A DNA stretch of 64,000 nt from Ctena decussata (taxonomy: Eukaryota > Mollusca > Bivalvia > Lucinida > Lucinidae): the NCBI GenBank assembly GCA_963989385.1, contig OZ022507.1:58167400-58231399 (forward strand). Direction: 5' to 3'. A program made the position numbers and the translations under genes. A model generated the notes under the pieces. The model ran no database searches, was not told the origin of the DNA, and worked only from the letters and a program-made list of their open reading frames with translations. Every line of letters begins with the position of its first letter. Positions within the stretch are counted from its first letter, which is position 1. Shown here in pieces: positions 1 to 12,656 of this stretch.

Positions 1-1130
1 AATCGAGCCCAAGAAATGTTTACGCGATATCAGAAGTTGTGCTTTATAAAGCCTGATGGAAAAGTTGTGATTGTCGAATTGCTCAATTCCTCGTATTATA
101 TAAACGCTGAAATTGTGAATTTAGTCTCATGATTTCTTTAGTGGCTCTCATCATCTTCACATTTTGAGCACTAGCACATACCAGACGTCAACGTGACGTT
201 GTAGCGTGCGCCGCGCAACCTAGGGTAACTGGACAAAATGCATTGTTATATATGTTTGAGATATCTGATTCAAAATTTGTACGTGTATTTATCAATGGTG
301 TAGCCAGGAACATGTAACGTTTCATGGATGCACCTTTTCAGATTCCTTAATTATTTAAGGTGTCCACGAACTTCTAGCTCAACCCTCGTATGTCACCGTA
401 TTAAGTTTCAAAAGAGCTGAAATGGAAAGATACCGCCGTAGACTGCTTTCCCGAAAAACACACCAAACAAGCCTGGTAGTTAATATCAATTAAATGACGA
501 CTTTTATATAGCTAATTATAACGTTGTTTGGTCAAAACGATATAGGAAATATTACTCCTACCACCCAAAAGCTTGCATTTCAAGATGAAACAAACTATTG
601 CAAAGCCAATGCTAGTCGCCTGCCGAAAAATCCTTAAAAATATCTTCCTGTCTCCTATATTTTGGACCTTACAGAAACACCCTACAATGAGATTCTCACC
701 AAACAAGTTATTTTGCCGAGAAGAACTTTTCAGCAAATAGAAAATTAAAAGAAAAGTAGGGTTTACCATGCTTATTACTTTTGTAATGAACAAACTCTAC
801 CCCTATCCCCACATTTATTACGTGGCAAACGTTTATTTATAAAGCTTAAAAAGACAGTGTTTCACATTCAGATAACTTGGATTTTGCTTGCACACAACAA
901 ATAAGCATAAAATGAATCGAAATAAATCATATGGGTTAGTAAGTGGCCATCTGACTTACTCACATGATGAATAAATATAAAAAATTGCAAAAATCGTATT
1001 ATTAATATTTTCTTTCAGTTTATGGCCAATTTTAACACCTAAACTAATAAAATGAGCCCACAATAATATTCAAACCACAAACTCTAGCCATGTTCTTACC
1101 TAGTTATAATAAAATATTGACTCTGGGGTA
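1..1130. other. No gene recognised
   Basis: AT-rich non-coding sequence. The only open frame (minus strand, 512-793, 93 codons) has no recognisable domain and looks like chance. I see no repeat or RNA gene here. Confidence 0.6.
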
Positions 1131-1143
1131 ACTTTTTTCTTCG

Positions 1144-1214
1144 GAGTGGCTATTGCTAGTCAACTGAGTGGCTATTGCTAGTCAACTGGCAATAGCCGTT
1201 TTACGTTAAAATCG
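1144..1214. repeat. Palindromic tandem repeat (GGCTATTGC family), copy 1
   Basis: Two adjacent units built on GTGGCTATTGCTAGTCAACT, followed by the inverted half GGCAATAGCCGTTTTACGTT. The same unit forms a longer array at 2091-2227. Each unit is an inverted repeat centred on GTCGAC or GTCAAC, so it can form a hairpin. Confidence 0.7.
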
Positions 1215-1754
1215 CTTATTATATTTTTGTAGGCAGTATCTATGGTAGAACCGGAATAACAGGAAAATAAATAATACGGCAAGGACCAGCTGTGCTTGCA
1301 GCAGGTGCAGAACTTGGGCACTCTATTTTGGGAATATTTTTAAACATGTTTTTTCTATGAAACGAAATGGTGAAATGTTTTTTTTTTTTTTTTTTTTTGT
1401 TTTATTCTATAACATACATAGTAAGTTTTACTAAAATAATATGCATGAGCTTGCCCCATCGGTTAAATATATGTTCATGCCTTTTTTCATGAAATTCAGT
1501 TTTCTTGCATTTTTTAAAACAATGCAAAAATATACTTATTATCAATATAACTCCAATTTTATTTACCAGTTTGTTTCAGATATCCTATATTATTGATTTT
1601 TATGATTTGCAGAAATCAAAGTGCATTCATGTGCTAGAGATATGAATTTAAATGGAGAATGTGTAAAAATGTATGTAGAAATACAAAATATTGTTTTTTG
1701 TTTTTTTTCTTTATCCACTTGCCCAGGATAATTTTAGTATGATCTGCATACGAT

Positions 1755-1972
1755 TCCCATAAACAATTTTTCGGTCATAAGACAGATGATTCACTTGCAT
1801 TTGTACGGCTCTTTCAATAGCATTCAGTCATGTCGCGCAGGTGATAATGAAAATTTTTCTGCAATGGAATCCCGTTAACGATTGAAAATAAATCCACTTC
1901 CATCGGGATTCAGTCCAGACCGCTTTCTTAGCAGGCAAGTGCTTAACCCACTGCCTTATAGAGGCTCCTCAG
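1755..1972 (-). mobile_element. Possible decayed tRNA-derived SINE
   Basis: On the minus strand, 1972 to about 1899 reads like a degenerate tRNA head: an A-box-like stretch (GGCAGTGGGTTAAGCAC) and a B-box-like stretch (GGTCTGGACTGAATCCC). A tail follows ending near GACATGACTGAATGCTATTG, a style common at mollusc SINE 3' parts. Boxes are imperfect and no target-site duplication was found. It is not a functional tRNA. Confidence 0.4.
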
Positions 1973-2090
1973 TAACACAAGGCCATTGTTCCTTAATATG
2001 CAACTTTAAACTTGATATTGGAATGCCACTTCTTAATCTATAAACTGATAATAATTTGAAAAAGCTGGAGAAATACTAGAAATGCCAACA

Positions 2091-2227
2091 AACTGGCAAT
2101 AGCGAGTTCACGTTAAAATGGCTATTGCCAGTCGACTGGCAATAACGATTTTGACGTGAAATGGCTATTACCAGTCGACTGGCAATAGCGATTTTAACGT
2201 AAACTGGCTATTATCAGCCGACTGGCA
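2091..2227. repeat. Palindromic tandem repeat (GGCTATTGC family), copy 2
   Basis: About three units of roughly 45 bp, each with GGCTATTGCCAGTCGACTGG and its mirror half, spaced by CGATTTTAACGTAAAA. The palindrome centre GTCGAC is at 2131-2136. It matches the shorter array at 1144-1214, 0.9 kb away. Confidence 0.75.
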
Positions 2228-2991
2228 CTCTACCTTTCCTTCTTTTTTTTGTTTTGCAAATGCATAAAAATGGCGGAAAGGTAGCATATGTCTTTAAGTT
2301 CGAAATGTCACCTTATGAGATATAGAAACAGTGAATACCCGGCCAGAATGTGGCAGGAGTGTTCTCTGTCTGTAAATACAATCCACGAAACAGACGATTC
2401 AGATAATCCAACAGTCGCTAATGAGCAGGCTACTTACTCCAGTTCTTCACCGTTCACAAACAATTAATAAGGCACTATCAACCCCCCCCCCCCCCCCCCC
2501 CCGGCCACCCTAAAAAAAAAAACTGCCGATATTTAGCTACACATGAATAAACAGGAACACAATCATGCAGGGCTCTAAAAGAAGGATTCATAAATACGGG
2601 TTGGCATTCCACACTAGAGGCTGCTCAATAATTCCACATTAGAGGCTGCTCTAATGAGGGGTGGCAACCAGCGTCTCAACGGCGCACCACCTCAACAACC
2701 TATCTGGACTTCTTAATCGGAATAAATGTTGCAGATAATTCCACAGAATTATAATTGTTTGCAGGGCAATTAATGCTATTCAAAGTTAGTCTTAGCAATT
2801 ATTGAAGCCACTGCCTAATCGAGCGCATTTGCCAATTTCATTTCAATAAAGCCGCAAATCTCAAAGATTTCTGAGACTTTCTTTCTTTCTTTTATTGTCA
2901 TACAGTTACATTATATAAAAATAACAATAAAATAGACAAGTGGTATAGATTGGCACTGAAAATGGCCAATGTGAACGCTTCCATTATTATT

Positions 2992-3205
2992 TGAACCGCG
3001 ACACGACAAAACCAACAGAGTAGCTTGTGCACCCAGCGAAGACTCAGATCAGCCTGGGCATCCACCCAGTCTGATCAGAGCCTCCGCTGTCCGCATGGAG
3101 CTAGCTTAGACCGTTAGCTATTGTTTAAGTACACAGCAAATACTCTGATCAGACTGGGCGGATGCCAGGCTGATCTGAGTATCCGCTGGGCGCGCATACC
3201 AAACA
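2992..3205. mobile_element. MITE family 1 (CCGCGACA termini), truncated copy
   Basis: Starts with TGAACCGCGACACGACAAAA and carries the internal inverted pair GACTCAGATCAGCCTGGGC / CTGGGCGGATGCCAGGCTGA. Full-length relatives lie at 12657-12894 and 58726-58926. The right terminal inverted repeat is eroded: it drifts off after GGGCGCGCATACCAAACAA instead of finishing in GTCGTGTCGCGGTTCA. Confidence 0.7.
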
Positions 3206-6200
3206 AGTGTCATACGTATTTAAGCCCAATACCTTTCGTTAAATTTAACGGAAACTAACAGACGCTTACGATTAGAAAAATAATTTTTACCTACAAACAG
3301 GGGCGGAGTGCAGAAAGCAGACGCAAACGTACGCCCGACGTACGTCCGTCGTAAAAAAGTACAGAACTTTAATCGGTGTGCACAATCGAGACGTGTCGTA
3401 AACTTAGTCATAAAACACTGATTCTCAAGAAAGTGTAACGGACGGTGTCATGGCTTTAACGCATGTATAATTTTATTTTGAGTTGTTGATTAAATCAAAT
3501 AAGTGCACGCTCTGACGTTTCTGCCACTACCTAAAACACTTAAGTTATACTATTGATTCAAATACATGGAAAGACTCAGATGGTCATACCTGATACTGAA
3601 GGACCCCCCCTATGTTTTGCATGTCATAATTAAGGATGTCATATTTACTTTCAATTCTTTTGTAGACTTTCTGCGTGAAACAAATAGACTTGACTTGAAA
3701 AGTTTGCTATTAACGAGTACTTTCGAATAGTGATTAATGGGTATACGTTGGAATACAAGGCTTTTCTTAACCCATTGCCATTTCTTGTCATTGAGTTGTA
3801 TGTATTCTACGAGTCCAAGCATTAACAGTGCTTCCCAAAGTTTCGGATGGTGCTAGAAAGGTTTTTTTTTTCACAAAGTAGGTCATAATCAGTCACCCTG
3901 ACAGGTCACAAATATTTTTTTTTACTATCTTTTGAATTCAAATTTTGTTTTGACGCGTCCTTAGTATTCCGAAAAAAGCGCAATTTTTCAAGTGTATTGT
4001 ACAAGTCAAGCCAAAGTCACCCAGTATATAAACAAGAAAGAAACCTATTGCCTGCTGTGGAAGGGAAACAAACCCTACTGGTCATTGGACAACGACCGTA
4101 ATCCTTATCAAATATGTTTCGTGGAAAATAAGTTTCGCGTTTCATAAAATTATTTTACGGGACGTATTATACGGGACAGAAATTCTGAATAGTACAAGAA
4201 GGGACCAAGCAAGAAGCTGGTACACTCTTGAAAAGTGCACATCACATTGTCTTATTTATTTAAAAATGACCACATGAACGGCCATTCGGAAGCTGCAAAA
4301 GATTGAAAACACCGGAGAAATTTTCAGTTTTTGAATTTTTATATTATGATTTGATGATTCATCAAAATATTCATTTAATATTTACCTACTTCCCAAAATG
4401 AATTTGATATGTGCATATATGCGCTGAATAGTTTCCACTGATGAGAATGTGCAATTAAAATTAAACACTGATGCACCGTGGTCTATTTGAGGCAATAAAT
4501 CGACGTTCGAGTAGTCCCGTAAAATACATTTACATTTAATAGCAGTTCTTTAAAGAAAAATCGTTCTGACAAACCCTGAGGATTAGAAACTATATTTTAA
4601 ATTGATTATAATATGTGCGTCGTTATTCTCTGCCCTAGGCTGAGTAACGAGCTCTCTTTATCTGTAATTTCAATTCGTTTTTTTGGAAAATTTGGTCAAA
4701 TTTCAGGTCCGCAAAAATAAATTGCCTAATTCGCAATGTATATGGTGCTAGAAATGATGTTCTAGTATGGTTTAGTTATCTAGAAGTGTTATCTAAGTGC
4801 TATTGTCATCACAAATTGGATATTTTCTTAATGGGAAGACTGAAGAAATCGAGCGATAAAATACAACATTAATGTCCCGTAAAATACAAATCTAAAACGA
4901 GTTTCACTGGTGTAATAAGATGATTTATAGTAATTTTTTGTCATATAACATAAAGTATACATAGGTCAAAGAAGTTTGATTTTTGATACATGTATCTTGA
5001 AATATTCTTCTCGGAAAGTCTCATATTACAACTGGTGAGATTTCAAGTTTTTCTATTAAAGAACTTAGAAAAACAACTTGAAATGCGCAGCATTACTGCT
5101 GATATAAAAAAGCAAACAGACTGGCAAATTGTAACGCAAACACTTCTCTGTGTTTAAACATAGAATTTGTTCATGTACCCATACCGCATTTAGCCATTTA
5201 TGTTAATACTTGTATCTAAACACATACCATTCACTGTTACATTTTAAGATCGTGTATTTTACGGGACAGAACAGAAGACATGAAAAGCAGTGTAACCGTT
5301 CTAGATGCTCTATAAAGCATATACGTTTTATACAGACAGGTTGAAATTTTAAAGTTTAAAACAGTAGTTTTCCTTGAGGTTTTCAAATCTATAACTTTCT
5401 GTGTTTTGCAGGAATAGTGTTCTTTCATGTTAGTTAAGTACAATCAGATCGTATTGCTCTTTTTTGGTAGAAGAAGAGCATTTTGCTCTTTCAAAAATAT
5501 TTCTATAGCTCAACTTTGTCCTGAACAAAATCACTTGCCTCTGCGCTGGAGTATACCCTTATACTTCTAGCAGTTGCTTCAAGTCTATTGGTCTATACGA
5601 CTCGTAGAATACTGAAAAGAAGTGTTAGTCCCTTCACGTTGTCTCTTGTTGTCTGAATTCACCTGATATTTTTTGTGCAATACTTTAGATTTAGCTTCGA
5701 GAGATACCAAAATTATGAAATGACAGTGAACGATTTCTATATGACTTGTCTACTTTTTCAAAAATTTAACCACCCAAAAGTTACACTTTCTTGAGAATCA
5801 GTGAAAATCGCTTCATGAACATTCACGTCTGCTAGATAGTAGACGTAACATTGGCGCTGCGTATTCCTTTTACATTATTCAGCTTTTGCTGCATTTAGAT
5901 ATGGCTGGAATGTTACACTAGATAGATGAATTACAATATAGTTTTAAAAAGAGACAAGATAATCAGAGACAGATATCTATAAAGACTTAGTGCTATTTGA
6001 TCCGTTTACCACGCCATTGGTCGATGGACGTGACTGATAAGCTGCATCGAATTCGACTGTGTTTCCTTCCATATTTTTTTTCGTTGATACATTTGAAAAT
6101 CTAGATCTCAGAATTGTCCTTCTACGTAGCTAACATTCAATATTTCATAATCTTCAAAGTTTTTTTCTGTTTTAATTCAAAAGTACATGTACGTTGCCAA

Positions 6201-8200
6201 AATATGTTGTAATGAAAATCTGTTTTATAGAAATTACAACAAAAGTGTAAAATGTATCTTGCAAATAGTGAACGTACCAAGCAAAAACGGCGCCTCTTCC
6301 TTTATGATACCAACAAATGCTCAGACTAGCCTGCGCATGTGTGCAATCTGAAAATACTATGCATAGATCCTGAGGATTCCGTAGATACAAACGGAAGGAA
6401 CTACCTCAATTCACGGAGTCACAGACTGGTTTGTATCTTGGCTGTTCCCAAGTACCTTAATCAACTTTTATACCTGACACAGCTCTTATCATAACGGGTA
6501 TTTAAAAATCGTTCATGAAACACACGTGCTTATCTTATAAGAGAGCACTACGCCTAGTCGCACCCCAGTCGCAACTACGCCTGACGTACGCCCGGTCTGT
6601 GCACTTGGATTTAAATACAGTCGTATGTTGGACTTAGTTGCGCCAACGTTTGTAATCTACGCCGGCGTAGTTTACGCCTCCTTTGTGCACTCGGGGGCCC
6701 CAGACTATATGCGCATTCTTCAATAAACTTAAGAAATACACCAAAGTAAAACTAACATATTTTCCTAGCCGAACCTTTCCGCACTGGTATAATACAATAT
6801 AAATTTTAGAGTAAATTCAATTTTAATGGACTAAGATTTGCTTAAATTTGATAGATGTCCTACATATTTATTGCATTTAGAAGGTGTTCTGTTTTTTTCC
6901 TTCAAGGGGACCTTTTTCATATAAAGACAAAAAATGCAAAATGCACTGTTATAAAGCTGAGACAATCAATAATATGGATCCGTTCGCACTGGCATGGCAG
7001 CTTTTTTCTGATAAAAGATATTGTAGAATCAGAAAAATTTTCCTCATATATCTCGTAAAATTTCCCGTGCAACTGGCCGCTGAGCGGAAGTTATTTTTCC
7101 GATATGACTGGGCAGCCGTTGAATGCAAATTATCAAGAATTGTAATTAAATTGTTTCGAAAACATCATTATGATAGCAAAGAAATTTTTACAACGTCACT
7201 GACCCTAAAAAATGAAAGCTTCAAAATCTGAGGGGTAACTCATCGGGTCGTGCGTGTACATATAACCTTGCAAGTTTGTTTCAAAAAGCTCAATTCGTCT
7301 TCAGCTTCAATGGTGCAAGTTTGGGAAGGGAGAATATAAATGCACTGTGGTTGAATCTAATAGGGAGACCGGGGCTGGATGAATTACGGGATGAACGAAT
7401 CAGGAGGATAACGTTTGGTTGAGTAAGTTAATGTCATATTCATCCTTAGTGATAGACGCGCAAAATTCCGATAGACTCATTTACCATTATCTAGTGGCAG
7501 ACGAAAAAACTATTTTCTTGACGTCTTATTTGGTGAACATAATTAGAGGTGATTTCTGAAGACCAAATAGCCTTAAATAGAGCCGAAAAACTGCTCTTCC
7601 TAGATACTTGAAAACTGTATACTCCCAGAGAAAACATCATAAGCCTACAAAAATAAAATTGTGGTTCATTAATACCCGATCGCCTCTGCAAGAAAATTTA
7701 CCAACATTACGTGTCTGGTTTCTTTTGTCGTTCAGTATACTAGATATTGGTTTGACGGTGAATACATGTTAAACAGGTTAAAAGACGTTAAAGGGTACTT
7801 ATGGAGATGCTTACATAAATAAAAATAACAAGTATGATTTTCAAAAAGTATTTTTTTTGTCTGGTTTCGTGTAGGAAATCCAACTGAGAGTTCGCGCTAA
7901 GCCATAATGAACCCGCCCTCGAAGGTAAGTAAAGATGTAAACTTGTGCGAAGTTGCTAATTTTCAGGGAAATGCATTAATTTTTTATGGTTTTATTCAGA
8001 TTTTTGTATTTGCCACAAATCACCACTTTAACGTTGCTCTGTTGGTCTGAAGTGTATATGTACTAGTCACCTGTTTAAGCTATGTACGTGGAGCTCCTCT
8101 GATACTGAAATGTTATAGGTCGATTCTCTCTCTTTCTTTTTTTTCTCTCTCTGTTCGTCCTTCCAGCCGTTCGCCTGCGCGTGCCTCCAGAAGGTACATT
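3206..8200. other. No gene recognised (5 kb)
   Basis: No frame here resembles a known protein. The largest, 6884-7231 plus (115 codons), is cysteine- and lysine-rich and has no domain. Two small points: a TTTTACGGGAC motif recurs at about 4151, 4516, 4873 and 5253 in both orientations, and a GC-rich patch of TACGCC/GTACGCCC words at 6550-6700 resembles 3297-3395. Confidence 0.5.
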
Positions 8201-8289
8201 TCAGTTGTTCAGAAGCTGCTATCAATAGTGATCAATACATGAACATAGATATAAATACAAAGAAGCGGAGCCGAGTATACTGTATACAC

Positions 8290-9125
8290 ATCGTATGGAT
8301 GCGAGGGGGGGGGGGCATTTAGATGTAAACATACAAAACGATGTTGGAGACTCAGGGGACTGTATATTTAGGGGATCCCATATGTACGTACATATACAAG
8401 AATATTTTGGAGACAAGGGATATAAATATGCAGGCACACATTGTACTTGGAGACTCGGGACTTTAGATATAAACATACAAATACGTTGTCGGAGACTCCG
8501 GGGACTGTACAAGTAGGGGATGCTATATATAGACGTACGTAATATACAGGGACCTGTTGCAGACAGGGTGACATGAATGTGCAGGCACACACGATACTAT
8601 CTGTTTTGGGACCCGGGGACTGGAGACTCGGAGATTGTTTAAAATTAGATACATATATGCATACACCTATACATTGACGATTTGGAGACCTGGAGACTCG
8701 GAGACTAGGAGATGATGGGGACAAACATAAATACATACACCTATACACTGGCGATCTGGAGACCTGGAGACTAGGAGATGAAGGGGACATATATAAATAC
8801 ATACACCTATACACTGACGATTTGGAGACCTGGAGACTCGGAGACTAGGAGATGAAGGGGACATACATACATACATACATACATACATACATACATACAT
8901 ACATACATTGACGATTTGGAGACCTGGAGACTCGGAGACTAGGAGATGAAGGGGACATACATACATACATACATACATACATACATACATACAAACGCAC
9001 GTGTACATACATACATACATACATACATACATACATACATACATGGAGATATATACATAGATACATACATACATCATGGAGATACATATACATATACATA
9101 CATACATCATGGAGATTGATACACA
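8290..9125. repeat. Minisatellite plus (CATA)n microsatellite field
   Basis: Units of about 80-100 bp share GGAGACCTGGAGACTCGGAG, then ACTAGGAGATGAAGGGGACA, and are separated by expanding runs of (CATA)n, which dominate from 8858. Earlier units (8300-8650) are more degenerate. Long frames through this field (YVCMYVCM-type translations on the minus strand) are repeat artefacts. Confidence 0.85.
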
Positions 9126-9189
9126 TATAGGGTAATATAATATTTCGTGTGGTCTTACATGACTTTCTTCCCCAAATTAGTATCTCAGG

Positions 9190-9610
9190 AGACGTACTTT
9201 GTGCATTAACAAGCGCAAGTGCAAAATCAATGCCGCAGTGCAAAGGTATTGCGCATAGCAAGCATATGTGCAAAATCAGTGACGTAGCATACATAATTTG
9301 TGCATAAGCAAGCGCAAGTGCAAAATAAGTGTCGTAGGAGACAGGCTTTGCGTACAAAAATACGCAAGTGCAAAATCAGTGTCGCTGTACACAGGCTTTG
9401 TGAATAAGCAAGTGCAAAATCAGTATCGCAGCAGACATGCTTTGTGCATAAGCAAGCGCAAACGCAAAATCAATGTCGTATTAAACAAACTTTGCACATA
9501 GGCAAGCACAAATGCAATGTCAGTGTCGCAGTACACAGACTTCGCATATAAGCAAAATCCGTGTCCCAGTAGACAGACGTTGCGCATAAGGAAGAATTTA
9601 TGCTATGTCA
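9190..9610. repeat. About 55-bp tandem repeat, 7-8 copies
   Basis: Degenerate units read roughly ACTTTGTGCATAAGCAAGCG then CAAGTGCAAAATCAGTGTCG then CAGTAGACAG. It abuts the 3' side of the intact receptor gene and ends before the duplicated receptor block begins. Confidence 0.8.
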
Positions 9611-9679
9611 GTATTATTGTAGACGATACATTGTAAATATTGGGTATATAATTCCATTCTAGGGTGGCTATTGTAATCA

Positions 9680-11005
9680 TTAAACAAAGGAAGAGCTTGT
9701 CGCAGTGTCAGTATGTGGCAGGCTTCTACGACATGGCAGGAAAAAGGAAGCAGCCATTTTCCTAATTTCTCGCGCCATCAGACAGTATATAACAAAAATC
9801 GCAAAGTAGCTGACATAAAGAATAATATCAAATGCAATAGCCGCCAACTGAAAGCTTTCATTGGACAAAACCGTTTGCCCTGTGGAGATTTCCCATGCGT
9901 ATAAAGAAAGAAAAATCCCACTGGACAATTCAACACCCATTACTATCAGAGCAATTACTACAACAATGATACTAAGTTGACGCCGCTGAGCTCGTGCATT
10001 TAAATTGTCATGACCTGCTTGTTTGAGAGTGTAATTTTTCTTTTGCAACCGTATCACCATCAAGGTTACGAAAGCAATTATGAGACAACAAGGTACGATC
10101 TGAGCAACAACGATCCTGCCCCACATAAACGCTTCCTCGTAAACATAAGTGTCCTTGACCCACGCAGCATAATATGAATGGCAGGTTTGAATAGGTTTGT
10201 CAGAAAGAAGAGAATTTATAAAGGTTACCTTATAGAACCCAATGTCAAAGAAACGATAGATGTGCAAAGCCAGGACGATTGTGAAAATAAGGATTACGCA
10301 TATAACAGAGGACCTTACATTTACAAAGTGCCTTGTTTTGAACGGATTTGAGACGCACAAATATCTCTGTATCGACAGCACAACCGTGAACCAAACTGAT
10401 GCAGCATGCGGTATAGCTGAAAGGCGTTCTAATATATATATAGTTTTGCATGCCGCGAGGGGCAAATATCCTGAATTCGTTCTCGTTTTGATATAAAGGT
10501 AGGAAATTTCGGCTATGCTTGACCCAATTGTGAGAATATCTGCTACTGCTATGGCCACGAACATGACAAGCGTAGCCCTGCCCATCGGCGTACTTATACA
10601 GAACTGCCTGCACAACACAAGAACAAACAGTAAAGTGGTTCCTAAACATAGTCCTAATACAATAGGATAAATATACTCGTAAGCCGGAATAATAAACCTT
10701 TTGTTTCCGTAGACTTCTGTTTCGTTTTTATCACTATTGTTATCACTAATTTTACTCTCTGTACGATTACATCCTTTCATTTCGTCATCTGTTGTTGTAT
10801 AAGCGTATGAAACAACTTCATGGGTTTCATTACAGCACACAACTGTCGTTGGTGAAGTTTGACTGACGGTGTTCTCTGTAGTACTGGTTCTTATAGCGGG
10901 TATGCTTTTCTTATAATATGGCCTCAGTGGAACCATACCCAGTAACAGAAATCCATAACAGTTCTTGATAAGAGCGATTAAAAACAGTTTTTTGAATATG
11001 TACAT
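9680..11005 (-). CDS. Class-A neuropeptide GPCR, sex-peptide/FMRFamide-receptor-like (intact copy A)
   Basis: A 441-residue seven-transmembrane receptor in one exon from ATG, expected in the plasma membrane coupling a peptide ligand to G proteins. Residues 5-23 are hydrophobic (signal-peptide-like). The extracellular N-terminus has N-glycosylation sequons near 59, 80, 89 and 94. Transmembrane segments lie about 113-135, 143-167, 184-212, 232-253, 292-318, 342-371 and 386-410. Cys186 at the top of TM3 and Cys275 in loop 2 form the usual disulfide pair. The DRY motif is replaced by QRY (SIQRYLCVSNPF, 211-222), a variant I associate with sex-peptide/myoinhibitory-peptide receptors, and TM7 ends SYFAIFVIYCLM instead of NPxxY. 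The short C-tail has CRRS and is Ser/Thr-rich. Ligand unknown. Two damaged relatives lie at 20992-21115 and 47116-48436. Sure of GPCR; moderately sure of subfamily. Confidence 0.9.
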   Translation of the reverse strand: MYIFKKLFLIALIKNCYGFLLLGMVPLRPYYKKSIPAIRTSTTENTVSQTSPTTVVCCNETHEVVSYAYTTTDDEMKGCNRTESKISDNNSDKNETEVYGNKRFIIPAYEYIYPIVLGLCLGTTLLFVLVLCRQFCISTPMGRATLVMFVAIAVADILTIGSSIAEISYLYIKTRTNSGYLPLAACKTIYILERLSAIPHAASVWFTVVLSIQRYLCVSNPFKTRHFVNVRSSVICVILIFTIVLALHIYRFFDIGFYKVTFINSLLSDKPIQTCHSYYAAWVKDTYVYEEAFMWGRIVVAQIVPCCLIIAFVTLMVIRLQKKNYTLKQAGHDNLNARAQRRQLSIIVVVIALIVMGVELSSGIFLSLYAWEISTGQTVLSNESFQLAAIAFDIILYVSYFAIFVIYCLMAREIRKMAASFFLPCRRSLPHTDTATSSSFV

Positions 11006-12656
11006 TATTGCATATCCGGGAGAGGTAATCTTGAATCTTAAATTGCCACTTCTCTCGCTTGGATTTTTGTAGACCTGAAGTTTTACACTTGATATTTACT
11101 AACAGTTCAAAAAGAGTTTGTAGATTTTTAAATTTGTAGATATATTATCTTGTTAATATCCGTCGAGCATTTTCTCTGTTTCAAACTTATGTCTATAGCA
11201 ATGTTTAAGCTCAATCTTCCTATCTAATGTCCATATTCTTATTGTATCTTAAGCTGTTTCTTGCTTACTTCTATGTCACATTTAAGCCAATAGCTCTATG
11301 TGGACATGCAGTCATGTCATTACCTATTGATAGCACTTTACACTGTTTCTAATATTTTCGGTTTATACTTCCTTTTCAGTCGTTTGTTTTTGAGTTTTGA
11401 CTATTTCCATGGCAGCTTTCATGCTTGATAAAATTTTCATTTTATTTAAAATGATTATATGTGCTCACGTCAACTGTCTATATTGCAGTTTAACCCTTTT
11501 TTCAGGACCTATTAAGGCTTCATTTACATGACATGTCAACCGCTTTACAGTTTACTGAGTGTTTTATATGTATTTCTAAGCAACTTTTTATATTATTTGT
11601 AAGTAGCCATATATTTCCTTTAGCTCAGTTTTGCCCCCCTTTTCGATTAAACTTTCGACGAGTCAGTTTCTGTGGTATTTTTTTTTCCTATACTCTCCTT
11701 TCAATACACTTCTGTACACAATATCTATATAACTTTTACTATTAATGGTTCCATGGTCACTTCTAACGCGGAATTAAATGATTTGAAAAAAAATATTAGT
11801 TTCAGAAAATCTAAAGGTTCTGTTGAAAAAAAAATAGTTTGGAATGAATTGGCAGAGCATGGCACAGTATGTCATGCTTCGATACCAATGACGTCATATA
11901 TCTGATATCATAACAACTAAGAGTTCATATTGACACTAAAGCAAGTCACTGAGACCCCATTTTGCCCCCGAGTGTATCATCAACCCAGTAAGTCAGTGTT
12001 TCAGTGTTGATTCTGGTACTCTAGCATTGGGTCACTACTTAAATACTGATTTAATGTAGCCTCCTTTCATTTATTGTGTATCTGTTAATTTCTAAATTAT
12101 TCTTAAACTAAGACTGACTTAACATAGCGAAATAAATCTTAGCGGAGTTTGGCTTCCATTCTTTTGAGTTGTTTTGGCCATTAACATTTGCAGGTTCTGC
12201 TGCATCGGACATCTCTCACCTGATGCCCTTGTCTGCCGCCTTTCTCGAGACGCAGGGGGGTTGAGGTGGCTCGATGGGGGACGCCTGTGATCATGAGTTG
12301 ATACGAAGGCGTCTCTTACCTGATGACTGCAGCTAATGTATCCCGCGGAATGTGACAGTAGGTGTGGCTCGGAGAGGGATGTTGGTTGCCTGCCGAGACC
12401 TGCCCATCATCTCTTTTCTTTCAAACTTTTTGGGTTTAGCGACACTGAAGAAGTTACATATAGAAACCGCGTCTGCCGCACTAAATTTGGTATGGATACT
12501 TTTATGTGTCAGTTGATTTTATTCTCTGTTTTCTATGCTAGATTTTCTGTTCTAGTTTAATGAGATTTTCTCAGTGTCTGTGTAATCTTTAATACTATTT
12601 CCAACAGTTCCATAACGATTCCTAACACAGCATATTAATGCTATTTAACAGACATA

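Noticed and set aside
512..793. Minus-strand ORF of 93 codons
   Set aside because: No recognisable domain, AT-rich chance composition, no supporting context.
6884..7231. 115-codon plus-strand ORF
   Set aside because: Cys/Lys/Phe-rich without motif, overlapping another frame; typical of open AT-rich DNA.
8222..9357. Long minus-strand ORFs with YVCM or SPSSPSLRVSRSP repeats
   Set aside because: Translation of a minisatellite and (CATA)n microsatellite; open frames result from repeat periodicity.
8290..9610. Repeat spacing suggestive of a CRISPR array
   Set aside because: Units are degenerate, spacers are simple-sequence runs, genome is eukaryotic and no cas genes exist.
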